64,000 bases of DNA from contig OU862910.1 of the NCBI GenBank assembly GCA_917880885.1, positions 15,016,710 through 15,080,709 on the forward strand, in the 5' to 3' direction. A program made the translations under genes and the position numbers. The DNA comes from Limnephilus marmoratus. Lineage: Eukaryota > Arthropoda > Insecta > Trichoptera > Limnephilidae. Under the pieces are notes generated by a model, which ran no database searches, was not told the DNA's origin, and saw only the letters and a program-made list of their open reading frames with translations. How positions within the stretch are numbered: position 1 is the stretch's first letter; each line of letters opens with the position of its first letter. Below are positions 11,698 to 21,201 of the stretch, piece by piece.

Positions 11698-12298
11698 GTT
11701 ATTTCACTTCAAGTGCGCTCTACTGTAATTAACTTAAAATAGTTTAGTATTCAGTCAAATTATTCCTATAGTGCTTGATCTAATACTATGACACAAAAAT
11801 GTACAATACAAAGCAATGACAAGCATTATATAATATGATAGAAAATGTACAATAACAGTGCTATTATAGCACAGGACGTGTTGCCAACTCTAAATATTAA
11901 CACACATAACATATAGCTCTGGATTCTAGCGTTTTTAGTCTACGTATTATCTATGTCAGTTTATTTTTCATTATCAATATTAAGATCGCTAAATGTATTT
12001 GAAAATGTATTTTGAAGCCACAAGTATTTGAAATACAAATTACAAAATACCTCAGCCAGAGGTAATTGAAATTCCAATTACAAAATACATTTTTAGGAAG
12101 TAATTGAAATACAAATACAAAATACGTATTTGTATTTCAAATACGTATTTCAATTACAAGTATTTCAAATACTGCCCAGCCCTGACTGTACTGAACTGAA
12201 AATGTCAAAAAAAATAAAGCTGATAAAAAAATAAATAAACTGATGAAAATATTCCACTTCCAAAAAATGCTGTGGCCTACAGCTACATAATATTATAA

Positions 12299-12714
12299 AC
12301 TAGCTGGTACCCGGCATGCGTTGCTATGCCATTTACTAAATAAATTGTTTCTCCATGCGTTTCCTTTCCCATTTGTCCCGTTCCCCTTCCGCCTCCCATT
12401 TCTCTCCCGCGTCCCCTTCCCCTCTCGCGTTCATACTCCGCCTCCTCCAGCTTCCCACTCCTCACTCCACTCCCCGCCTTCCCCCCTCCAGCGAACCCCC
12501 TACCCGAGTTCCCTTCCCCCCTCCCTCCTCCCGCGTGCCACCTATTACAATTTTTTTATTCCAATTTCATAATGCCAGAGCTCACCAGTAGTTTTATACA
12601 AACCTTGTCCTGACAATAACGAACAAAAAAAAAAAAGAATTATCCAATTTTGTGCAGGCGTTCGGAAATTATGCGCGTACATACATTTCGGCGAATCGTT
12701 TTTATTTATATAGA
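12299..12714 (+). repeat. Interspersed repeat S1, copy 1
   Basis: Starts actagctggtacccggcatg and carries a C/T-rich middle (12350-12530), then cataatgccagagctcacc, aaaaccttgtcctgacaata (with changes) and a tail of T/A-rich sequence. Shares this architecture with 63067-63379 and, reversed, 37742-38483. It resembles the common arthropod repeats that begin with actagct and a degenerate gcttcgct motif. Proline/serine-rich ORFs in the C-rich part are artefacts. Confidence 0.65.
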
Positions 12715-13745
12715 TAATTTGTAAAACAATGTACGTACATACATTATTTATGATTACCTAATTCTACATTATGTTTGAGTAACAAAGTTCTACTACTATA
12801 ATTATTTTTACTGGTGACACTATATTGCAAAGAAACTTATGAATTGAAAAAATAGGTCTACAAAATAAACTTTAAAACAATTATAAAAAAACATTATTGT
12901 CCATATTTCTCACTGTGTATATTTTAAATTCAGATAAGAACTAAAAAAAATATATTCTTTTAAATTGTGGAAGAAAAATTACTTTACTTACTTGTAGGAG
13001 TTAAATTTAAAATAAACGAAAGATTTCACTAACAGATTTTAAAAGTATTCGATTGATTAAATACAAAAAATATGTAAAAAATCACGGTAGCGTTGGGCCG
13101 GAAGAAAACAACCTTATTCGCCGAAACTCCATCGACGACTGAGTTAGAACGGCTTAAGTGCTTCGACGGGCGGCACATAAAAATAATGGCGGGCGGTGCG
13201 GCGTTTGCATAACTACGGTTGGGTTTCTCAAATCAGGCCAGAAATTCAACATTTCCGAGTGGTAGATTTTAATTAATTCTGATGAACATATTAATAAAAT
13301 CTAAGATGTATTGAGATTAAACACTAGGGAAGACATGAATTCATTGAATAGAAAAATAAAATTGATGTTAACGCAAAAGTTGTAGTAGTACAACGTATTA
13401 CAATTTTTTAAAGGCGTTGTACATTAAAAAAAACTGATAGTGACATACTGTTTTTATTAATCTAAAATATAAATAAATCGCATCCCTTGTGCGGCAAGAG
13501 ATTTTTTTTTTTATTCAATTGCAATTTCGCCGAAATAAATTAAAATGTGAGCCTCGGGCAAAACCTCGATGAGCGAGGTTTCTCACCTTAACTCACGATG
13601 TAGTTATTGTGAACATGATATAGTATTTTTTATTGCTCGGAATCTGGCAGAGTTGTCCAATGATAGAATTGTTGCAGCTATTTGGAAGTAATGGGTGTCA
13701 ACCCTCTTAGGAATTTGTAGAATGAGAGAAATAAAAATAACTTTG
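12715..13745. other. No gene seen
   Basis: AT-rich sequence 3' of the microprotein locus. Nothing recognised except simple A/T runs. Confidence 0.5.
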
Positions 13746-13758
13746 TAAATATAGACTA

Positions 13759-13764
13759 TTTATT
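13759..13764 (-). promoter_or_regulatory. AATAAA poly(A) signal overlapping the stop codon
   Basis: On the - strand the last codons read GAA-TAA-ATA, so AATAAA overlaps the TAA stop of the 61-residue ORF. If used, the 3' UTR would be only about 15-30 nt. Confidence 0.5.
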
Positions 13765-13945
13765 CAATTTCTTTTTCCTTCTTTTCCTTAACTTCTTGTT
13801 CATACATATAGTTTGCAAAGATTTCTGCTTTTTCTAATCTCCGCCTGTAATTATATGGCTGAACTACTGTTTTAATTATATAGATTGATCCTATCATCGC
13901 GATGACGCCTAACACCACTTTGGAGGGCTTAAGTCTGCTAAGCAT
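13760..13945 (-). CDS. Single-pass microprotein, second cistron (61 aa)
   Basis: A 61-residue protein with a short basic N-terminus (MLSRLKPSK), one hydrophobic segment at about residues 10-28 (VVLGVIAMIGSIYIIKTVV) and a charged, lysine/glutamate-rich tail with RRRLEKAEIF. This is the usual plan of small mitochondrial membrane proteins, so an organelle membrane location is inferred. The exon begins at 13953 after a strong T-run acceptor (TTTTTTTTTCAG), only 8 nt before the ATG. The upstream exon that fits is the PIGBOS1-like one; joining them puts its TAA stop over this ATG (TAATG). The membrane segment resembles that of the first protein (VLGVI and later YI), so the two may be paralogues. 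I do not recognise an orthologue by name. Confidence 0.7.
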   Translation of the reverse strand: MLSRLKPSKVVLGVIAMIGSIYIIKTVVQPYNYRRRLEKAEIFANYMYEQEVKEKKEKEIE

Positions 13946-14620
13946 TATGTGTCCTGAAAAAAAAAAACATTTTAAATTCCCAATATTTCAGTAATCAATT
14001 TGGGGAATGTTGTGAAGCCGATGGAAGTGGGAGAAGGAAAGGAGATGGAGAAGAAGGCTATGAAGTACCTACCTATTCCTCTGATCATTAAACCATTAGT
14101 TACCATTAATTAAATCTGGATTACTAAAATCTATTTATCAACTTCACTAAGATTGGTGAATAAATATGGTAAAAAGTTTCATACGTTTTTCATTCGTTAA
14201 ATAAGAAGAATATTCAAAATTATTTTTACTTTAAAGATTTTCTTTTTTTGAATTACAAAAACCTTCTGCATTATTTGTTCAAAAATCTTCATATAATAGA
14301 ACTATGAATAGTCAAAAGATTGTCGAAGAATTTTTATAATCTAATACATTTCTGCTTTAGAGATAGTAAAGAAATGTATGGTGGAGAAAGAGAATGGAAA
14401 AGGAAAATAATAATTATGTATACAGAACATAAGTCGCTTCTTTGGAAGTAAAACATAGAAGAATACACACTAGATTCTCCTTTTACATGGTGTTATGTTT
14501 CATTCAAAACTGTGTAAAAAAAAGTATGGTAAAATAAAAAAAAGGTGGATATGTTCCTTGCATAAAAATAAATTCACGACATCTAAAAATAAAATTATTT
14601 TTTGTTTTACACATTGCACA

Positions 14621-14916
14621 CAGTGGCGGCTCGTGACTTTTTGGTGTGCTAGAGTGCTGATATTTAAAAAAATGGCATTATTGATGTTGTTGTAGCCGAA
14701 AAAATTTTTTTTTTTTTTTTTGAAAATCACTTTTTTGTATGAAAAATTTCAGAAAGTTTCAGTTTGGCGGTGCGGCGCACCGATTTCCTGAAAAATCTTC
14801 ATACAAAACACCAATTTTGAAAAAAAAAAAAAAATTTTTTTCATACGACAACATCCATGATGCCATTTTTTTAATATTAGCACCCTAGCACACCCAAAAG
14901 TCACGAGCCGCCACTG
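14621..14916. mobile_element. hAT-like MITE, CAGTGGCGGC ends
   Basis: 296 bp with inverted ends CAGTGGCGGCTCGTGACTTT and its near-complement, and a perfect 8-bp duplication ATTGCACA at 14613-14620 and 14917-14924. The interior is two A- or T-rich arms around gtgcggcgcaccg. Confidence 0.9.
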
Positions 14917-16197
14917 ATTGCACACCGCAAGCGATTCCAGCCCCGCTTTGTGCATAGCCCGTAGTAAATACAGAGTAGTGAGTACATAAAAGGAATATAG
15001 ATAGTGTTTTTTCAAAACTGTATAAAAAAAACATGTATCTTCCTCGGACCCATCCTTTGATTCCTGTGGGCGACAAAAAAAGTGTCTGAAAAAGTGATGT
15101 GATTTCAGGATTATTATTAGATTCAAACTAGTTGCTAGAGACCCAGGTCTTCTATAAAAGATAAAACGATTCTGGGAAAAATGGAATAAAAAAATAAAAG
15201 CAATATCTGTTATTTTTTAGAAATACAAATTCATAAAAACAAAGTCAAATTCGAAACATTTTTTTCTCTGGGTCCAAGGAGGGTACTTGGTACAAATTGG
15301 AGGGAAGGGCTCTTGTTAACTGACTTTTTTTTACCGGATAACGGGCCAATGCGAAATTGGTGTCCTTGTTCACGATTAGTTTATATAACAAAGAAACTCC
15401 CGATGTCTACCATCTCATCAGTTTGAAACAGAAAGTGAGTGAGAATACAAGTTCCTAATGTCCTAATTTTGTCTTTATCAGTTAATATTTTAAAATGTTC
15501 AAGTAAAATTGTGCAGATTTCCTACGGCTAAAGTTCAGTTTACGGGAGATGGTCCTAGATAAAATTTTTTTCTTTTTTTATACTAATTATGGGCCGGAAA
15601 ATCCGAATCTGAAAGAATTAGGCGTCGGCAAGCAATATTAACTGAATTACACGACTTTAAAATTTTCTATAAACACTAAGGAAAAAACGTCATTTTTAAT
15701 GCACTGACATAACAAGTCATAGAAAAACAAGAAAGATGTTACACCACATAAAATTAAGTGTTGCCATTAAGCAATAATATCAATAACACTTTCTTTTCTA
15801 TCACAAACCATGTTACACAAACCTAGCGTAGCCGCTAAACTACTTGAAAACTGGGATGTTTTTTTGCCGTGACGCGAGTAGGCGCTACGAAGGGGGCACT
15901 TTCTTTTCTATCACAAACCATGTACATTGATATTGGTGACCGGTGTACTGCTTATATTATTGATAATGGCAACACTTAATTTTATGTGGTGTAACATCTT
16001 TCTTGTTTTTCTATGACTTGTTATGTCAATACATTCAAAATGACGTGTTTTCCTTTGGGTTTATAGAAAATTTTAAAGTCGTGTAATTCAGTTAATATTG
16101 CTTGCCGACGCCTAATTCTTTCAGATTCCGATTTTCCGGCCCATAATTAGTATAAAAAAAAAAAATTTATCTAGGACTATCTCCCGTAAACCGAATT

Positions 16198-17121
16198 GGG
16201 TGAAATGCAGAATACGCCAATGTCAGGGAATTTAATAAAAATGCACTTTCTAGATGAGAAAAGTGTGTAGAAACTCATTAAAAAAAGAATTAATGTGCGG
16301 AAAGCAAAATTGAGGGAGATACAGCCGATCAAAGTTTTATAAAATTTCACTTCGCGAACTGATACTATGACAGCCCGCCCGCCATCGTTGTCACTGTTAT
16401 GTTGGTATCCCGGACCTGATACAAACAAGAGCCTAGATACGATTGTAGCCGACTTCGTGGGGTAAATTATAAGGCGGGTAATTATGAAAAACAGAATTAA
16501 TAATATAATGTAAATAGGCACTGGAATGGAGAATCCCGCCAGACAAACCATTTAAAAACGTAGGCTGTTTTTTTAATGTAAAGATAACATACACAAGCCC
16601 GCTAGAAAGGTTAGGTTAGGTTCGGTTAGGTTAGGTTAGGTTAGGTTAGGTTATGGGGGGGGGGGGGGGGGGGGGCGGGCAGATCCGGCGCTGGGTTAAC
16701 ATACACAAGCCCGCTAGAAAGGTTAGGTTAGGTTCGGTTAGGTTAGGTTAGGTTAGGTTATGGTGGGAGGGGGGGGGCGGGCAGATCCGGCGCTGGGTTA
16801 ACATACACAAGCCCGCTAGAAAGGTTAGGTTAGGTTCGGTTAGGTTAGGTTAGGTTAGGTTATGGGGGGGGGGGGGGGGGGGCGGGCAGATCCGGCGCTG
16901 GGTTAACATACACAAGCCCGCTAGAAAGGTTAGATGGCGGGCGGGCTGTCATAGTATCGGTTCGCGAAGTGAAATTTTATAAAACTTTGATCGGCTGTAT
17001 CTCCCTCAATTTTGCTTTCCGCACATTAATTCTTTTTTTAATGAGTTTCTACACACTTTTCTCATCTAGAAAGTGCATTTTTATTAAATTCCCTGACATT
17101 GGCGTATTCTGCATTCCTCCC
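16198..17121. mobile_element. Foldback DNA element, family F1, copy 2
   Basis: Ends GGGTGAAATGCAG and CTGCATTCCTCCC with an exact 8-bp duplication ACCGAATT at 16190-16197 and 17122-17129. Arms of more than 200 bp are close inverted copies. Matching ORFs on opposite strands (16177-16551 and 16969-17202) simply reflect the inverted arms. The centre is a three-unit tandem array with telomere-like motifs. Confidence 0.85.
16587..16908 (+). repeat. Three tandem units carrying GGTTAGG arrays and poly-G
   Basis: Three copies of a unit of about 105-110 bp: acacaagcccgctagaaagg, then GGTTAGG repeats with one GGTTCGG variant, then a run of G, then gcagatccggcgctggg. TTAGG is the usual insect telomere motif, but here it is an internal part of a mobile element. 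Confidence 0.85.
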
Positions 17122-17612
17122 ACCGAATTTTTTCCTTTCCTACCATGCCATAAAATTAAGCTGCTAATTTTGGTTTTATCCCAAAGTCAATCAATATTAT
17201 GACACATATTTTTTTCAAATTTCTACTTAATTATATATTTTTAGGAGCGAAAACGTCTGTCCATATGCCATCATTAACACACTCATATAGACTGGCGTGG
17301 TTCACTGCAGTCACTGCCCTGGGACCGGACGAAAGGTGAACACCCTGTTCGGATATGGCCAACGGGTGGATGTCCGGTGCTGAACAAACATTCATACTTA
17401 CCTTATGCAACATTGAGCAACGGGAACCGGTCCATCGTAAAAAAACGACCTGTCGCCCGTTGCCGTCAACAAGAGCTCTAAAAAGGGAGTCCAGTGAATT
17501 CTAATTACAATTTCGCACACAAGCTAACAAACAAGTAAAACCAAAATATTGTAAAAAATTTATCACGTTGTAGGTTGGGTATAAATGCCAAGATACACCG
17601 AACATTAAATAC

Positions 17613-17774
17613 CTTGGTAGGTGTATCTTCTGATAGTTCTGATACTTCTTTAGGTGTAGATGGATTGAGCGATTGGAAAACAGGTCTCCAAATATAAACG
17701 CCTCCTATAACTCCTAACACTGTGCATACGAAAAAATCGACCTTTGTAATTCCTTTAATTTTCCGTATTCTCAT
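17613..17774 (-). CDS. PIGBOS1-like mitochondrial microprotein (exon with 54 of 56 codons)
   Basis: Encodes MRIRKIKGITKV, then hydrophobic DFFVCTVLGVIGGVYIWRPV and a polar acidic tail ending EDTPTK. The core TVLGxxGGVYIxxPVF is the signature of vertebrate PIGBOS1, a microprotein of about 54 residues in the outer mitochondrial membrane, reported to contact the ER protein CLCC1 and tune the unfolded-protein response. The start is in good context (GAAAATGA), with an in-frame TAA upstream. The exon ends AAG/GTATTT in phase 0. Joined to 13953 it adds GAC ACA TAA, giving 56 residues, and the TAA overlaps the ATG of the next ORF. Without splicing the frame would run 36 residues into the intron, which is less likely. 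Homology is judged from the motif only. Confidence 0.75.
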
Positions 17775-17871
17775 TTTCTCGCCTCTCGCTGTATAATTGT
17801 TTTATTCGTCAGAATAATATTTTCACATAAGGTGGTTTGTAGTTTTATTTTTGAAGTTTGAATGACATAAC

Positions 17872-18640
17872 TAGGGATGAAACGATACGAGTAAATACAA
17901 GTAAATACTCGATATTTTTCACCGATACCAAGTACTTTTAGTATCGATACTTTGAAATTGAGTACTGAGTAGGTATCGGTCAAAAGTACTCATATCAGTA
18001 TGCTAATGTAACTATTTTATTTAACATTCACAAAAAAATTGCATATCTTAAATTGAAGTTTTTGAAGGCACCCTAACCCTAGCGTCCCTAGCTAGTCTTA
18101 GTTTTGTGTAGTTGGCAAGCTTGTTTGTCTATATAAAAAAAACAGGCAGCGCCGCCACCGCCATATTTTGTCGTCATTGACAATTGGAATTGACAATGTT
18201 TTCGTTCGTTCACTTTCGCTCCCATGTTCGTTTATCCTTTAACAATAGTCGGTGTTTGTTCAATGTTTTAACTTTTTGAGTTATTGAAAATGGGGCCTCC
18301 GAAGCCTAGTGTGTGGCAATATTTCACGAAAAACGACGAGAAAACCGCAAGGTGCAAAAAATGCTTTAAAACAGTGCGGTTTTGTGGCAAAACTTCTAAT
18401 TTGCATAAGCATTTAAAAGCCACGCTGATTATATTGCACCTGTTTATGATAACAACAAGATTTCAACGTAAGGACATATATATTTTAGACACTTATATTT
18501 TTTTTCAAATTTTCCAAAAAAGATGCGATACGAGTAAGTATCGATACTTTTCAACTGATACTAAGTAAGTATCGATACTCGACGACCGATACAGTATCGA
18601 GTAAAAGTATCGATACCTCAATGGTATCGTTTCATCCCTA
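17872..18640. mobile_element. hAT-like element C with GTATCGATAC subterminal repeats
   Basis: Ends TAGGGATGAAACGATAC and GTATCGTTTCATCCCTA with an exact 8-bp duplication GACATAAC at 17864-17871 and 18641-18648. Both ends repeat agtatcgatac and aagtact. A BED zinc-finger exon fragment inside (18290-18421) confirms hAT-type ancestry. Confidence 0.92.
18290..18421 (+). pseudogene. hAT transposase N-terminal BED zinc-finger remnant
   Basis: Reads MGPPKPSVWQYFTKNDEK, then RCKKC and, after TSN, LHKHLK. This is the C-x2-C ... H-x3-5-H pattern of a BED finger, the DNA-binding head of hAT transposases. The catalytic body is missing: the frame runs into AT-rich sequence within 50 codons. It is an internally deleted, non-autonomous copy. 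Confidence 0.85.
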
Positions 18641-18688
18641 GACATAACTTATAGTGCATAGAATAGATATAGTCATAAATATACTAAC

Positions 18689-18738
18689 CCCTAGATCGAT
18701 ATCTTCGGGCCTTTTGCTTCTAAGCAGTTTGGTCATCA
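18689..18738 (-). CDS. Candidate coding exon upstream of the PIGBOS1-like ORF
   Basis: 50 nt between acceptor GTGACAG and donor GTTAGT, reading (G)TG then ATG ACC to GGG: MTKLLRSKRPEDIDLG. Phase 1 in matches the end of 19528-19580. Phase 0 out matches exon 17788 onward, adding REARK and a TGA that overlaps the PIGBOS1-like ATG as ATGA. The acceptor pyrimidine tract and the donor are weak. The product is not recognised. Confidence 0.42.
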
Positions 18739-18939
18739 CTGTCACCAACTTAACCAAAAATAAAATGGTCCACCAAAGACAATAAACAAATAACATAGAG
18801 GAAGTTCAAGGCCATTTATCACCATAGAGAATATGATCGCATTCGACCTTCTTCATTCATTCATTAGCCAAATAAATTATTTAAAAATAAAAATGCTTGA
18901 AAGCAGAAAAATGTTTTAGTTTCCCCAAGAAAACAACGT

Positions 18940-19030
18940 TCCATCTGACAAAGCCTGAGGCCTGAGGGAATGAGCTTTACATAATATTTACAGCTCATTC
19001 CCTCAGCAGGGAGCTTTGTCAGATGGAAAC
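18940..19030. mobile_element. Tiny inverted-repeat element (MITE)
   Basis: About 90 bp: TTCCATCTGACAAAG at the left, its complement CTTTGTCAGATGGAA at the right, and an inner inverted pair ctgagggaatgagct / agctcattccctcag. Almost the whole unit can fold into one hairpin. Confidence 0.65.
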
Positions 19031-19300
19031 CTGTTATCCTGAGGAAATCAAAAATTCAAGTGTTAGTAAAAAACCTAAAATACTTGAAATATGAACTCCT
19101 TATAAAAGGAAAACATTTTCAAATAATGATTATGGTTTTCTACAACGAATTTCCATTTTTCTGCTTGAAAAATGAGAACTCAGGAGTACATGTTTAAATA
19201 CTTTTTATTTTCAGAAAGACAATCAATAATAGCACATAAAAACACTGGTTCGGTGAATTTGATGAATTGATAAATGGTTTGAAAAAGACTATCGACACTG

Positions 19301-19435
19301 GAAAGGAAACATGGCTAAAGCGTCATACAGCTGTGACATTAAAGATTAACATACACAATAAGCTGTATTGTTTGTTTACGTATGTTCATCTTTAATGTCA
19401 CATCTATATGGCGCTTTAGCCATTTTTCCTTTCTA
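19301..19435. mobile_element. Palindromic MITE, ATGGCTAAAGCG ends
   Basis: About 135 bp, both halves inverted copies: gaaaggaaacatggctaaag and tgtgacattaaagat at the left, atctttaatgtcaca and ctttagccatttttcc at the right. No coding content. Confidence 0.7.
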
Positions 19436-19527
19436 GCAGTCACCGTACATATCTTAGTTCTTGTAGAATGAAATAAAAAATCTCCATATTCTAAATTTCC
19501 TTTCAACCGAAATTAAACAGAGTATAC

Positions 19528-19580
19528 CTTCATCGAGGGCCCATTTCAGCCATCTCACAGTAAAAACCGCATCACGTGTT
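19528..19580 (-). CDS. Candidate coding exon, unidentified protein
   Basis: 53 nt between acceptor GTTTTCAG and donor GAAG/GTATAC. Only one frame is open: one nucleotide to finish a codon, then TRDAVFTVRWLKWALDE and a split G codon. The content looks like real protein (amphipathic, tryptophan-rich), and its outgoing phase fits exon 18689-18738. I cannot name the protein. A better-defined first exon upstream would strengthen this. Confidence 0.45.
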
Positions 19581-19628
19581 CTGAAAACAAAAATATCACA
19601 TTAAAAAAAGTTTGTGAACATAATATAT

Positions 19629-19680
19629 AATATTTTTCCCTTGTGATGACATACTTTGTTTATCACAAGGGAAAAATATT
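19629..19680. repeat. Perfect 19-bp inverted repeat (hairpin)
   Basis: aatatttttcccttgtgat and its exact complement separated by 14 nt. It sits at the 5' border of an RTE fragment. Confidence 0.7.
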
Positions 19681-19699
19681 CTCCCTTCTGTTCATATGA

Positions 19700-20080
19700 A
19701 GAACGAAAAAACCACGTAAGATCGTTGGAGATCCGCAAAAAATGCAAGGCTGATGTAAGCGTAATGAGTAAGATTGAGAAAGAAACCCTCAGATGGTTTG
19801 GGCATGAAAAGCGAATGTACAATGAATGGAAGAAGTATATATAACGCAGATGTGAGTGGTAGTGAAGTGCCAAGTCTTCCTCGGGGACACCAGAGGAAGA
19901 CTTGGCACGATCAAGTGAATAATTGCTTGCTTGCGTGGGGCACGTCAAGAGTCAGAATAATAGAATAGTATGTATAAATGTGAATGAGGCAAGGAATGTA
20001 TGCCAAGACAGAGTTGTTTGGCGGTCCGTCCTCTCTGAATGCCCTGCGGGAAAACAACATGACAATTAGTTACTTAAAGC
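19700..20080 (+). mobile_element. 5'-truncated RTE fragment
   Basis: Carries the C-terminal part of the RTE protein (KCKADVSVMSKIEKETLRWF, close to the intact copy at 266-3322), then RKTWHDQVN in another frame and the 3' end gccctgcgggaaa. It is frameshifted and has no reverse transcriptase. Confidence 0.85.
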
Positions 20081-20340
20081 ATTATTAATTTTACTTGCCA
20101 AATGTTATGATCTGCCAAACAATGTTATAAGGTGTTCCTAATGTAAAGCTTCAAAATCATCCAAAGTCTGGAACGTTTTCTGAAACAATATTTGTGAAAC
20201 ATTAACCACTCGGACCCATAAGCTTGTTTTAACGATAATATAACATTAACAGACATATGTATGACGTACGAGGCGTACGTAACTTATTAAAGTAAAATTG
20301 AAAGCATATTATTTTTATCAATACAAACACATGTCATTTA

Positions 20341-20943
20341 GGCTGGGCGCAAATGGACGTTTTCCTTATTCGATTTCCTGATGCGGAATTCCGATTCGGA
20401 ATTCCGTGAGACTAGCGCAAACGTTCGTTTTTCTTCATTCGGAATGTATACACGTCAGTACAGATAGTGATAGCGTGGTGAACGCACGACGATGGAGGTC
20501 GATGATTTATTAGCAATTGCATTTCTGTTAATAATGAAGAAGAAAAAAATAATGGAATGATGAAAAATAATGAATTAATAATGAAAGTTGCTGCCTCACA
20601 CATTATCGTGTTGCGATTCTATGCGTAACAAATACAAAGAATACGTCCGATGCACGCGGTGCCGATGCGAAACTGAATAGAAATTTCCGAACGTATGCGC
20701 CGGCCCAAACAAAATGTATGGAAGCGCTGCGTTCCGCATGACGTCATTAGGTTTTTTTCCGTTCGGTTTCTCCGAACGCGCCGGCTTGCATTCGGAACGA
20801 ACGTACGGAATTTTTCCGTTCGGAAAAAAACCGAACGTGTGCGTCAGTTAATGTATTTTCTACTGATTCCATGCATTCCGGTCTCCGAATACGGAAAACG
20901 AATTCGGAAATCGAATAAGGAAAACGTGCTTGTGCGGCAAGCC
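20341..20943. mobile_element. PIF/Harbinger-like MITE, TTA-flanked
   Basis: Ends GGCTGGGCGCAAATGG and (right, complemented) GGCTTGCCGCACAAG, followed inward by the shared block ACGTTTTCCTTATTCGATTT. TTA occurs at 20338-20340 and 20944-20946. Repeated cggaattccg and ccgaacg motifs fill the interior. Confidence 0.75.
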
Positions 20944-21002
20944 TTAACCTCAAATAGGTTTAAAGATAAATCAAGCTGAATGTTAATGTCGTATGTAATT
21001 AC

Positions 21003-21049
21003 CTGATTTCTGGATCAATTGCGGACAAACTTTAACCATTTTTCCACCT
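21003..21049 (-). CDS. Candidate first coding exon of the - strand locus
   Basis: After acceptor TTACAG, AGGTGGAAAA leads into an ATG in strong context (21039-21037): MVKVCPQLIQKS plus one G before donor GTAATT. Phase 1 out. No intermediate exon linking it to 19528-19580 was found: a plausible one near 20180-20140 (acceptor TGTTTCAG) hits stops in the required phase. Low confidence. Confidence 0.3.
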
Positions 21050-21201
21050 CTGTAATTCGTGTAAACGATTTTTGAATGAAATATGCCCATCGGCGATGTC
21101 AAGAATACAAATTCAAATACGAATTCATGTTCATTTGACAATCGTATGATGCAATTTGACGTTTAAAGTTAGACCTATCTATAATTAAGCTTTATCTATT
21201 T

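Larger units (their letters stand above)
10357..12184. mobile_element. hAT-like element A with AAATAC subterminal repeats
   Basis: Ends CAGGGCTGGGCA and TGCCCAGCCCTG, with an exact 8-bp duplication ACTGTACT at 10349-10356 and 12185-12192. Both ends carry dozens of copies of the AAATACAAAATAC motif (10380-10550 and 11990-12180). No transposase ORF remains. A second hAT-like element (10797-11697) is inserted inside it. Confidence 0.87.
15530..17133. mobile_element. Foldback element with a second element in its right arm
   Basis: Left arm about 15537-15790 and right arm about 15945-16194 are inverted copies (for example ttagtataaaaaaaa and gtgttgccatta blocks). The centre holds a 27-nt direct repeat (tttcttttctatcacaaacc at about 15790 and 15900) around a cassette also found at 59566-59692. 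Family F1 copy 2 (16198-17121) is inserted at the end of the right arm. Confidence 0.7.
13954..17612 (-). other. Inferred intron of the microprotein mRNA, filled with inverted-repeat elements
   Basis: Bounded by donor AAG/GTATTT (exon end 17613) and acceptor TTTCAG/GACACA (exon start 13953). It holds a hAT-like MITE (14621-14916) and a composite foldback region (15530-17133). The stretches 13957-14612 and 14925-15529 show no gene or element. Confidence 0.6.

Noticed and set aside
12321..12591. Proline/serine-rich open frames
   Set aside because: Produced by the C/T-rich middle of repeat S1.
13760..13945. Identity of the 61-residue ORF as SMIM4/Sloth or SMIM20
   Set aside because: Size and single-pass plan fit, but the characteristic motifs of those families are not present.
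16587..16908. GGTTAGG arrays as a chromosome end
   Set aside because: Short, interrupted, in tandem units within an element with target duplications; internal, not terminal.
20081..20181. Possible - strand exon after TGTTTCAG (KTFQTLDDFEALH in one frame)
   Set aside because: The frame required by the candidate exon at 21003 meets two stops, and no GT donor follows the open frame; left unannotated.
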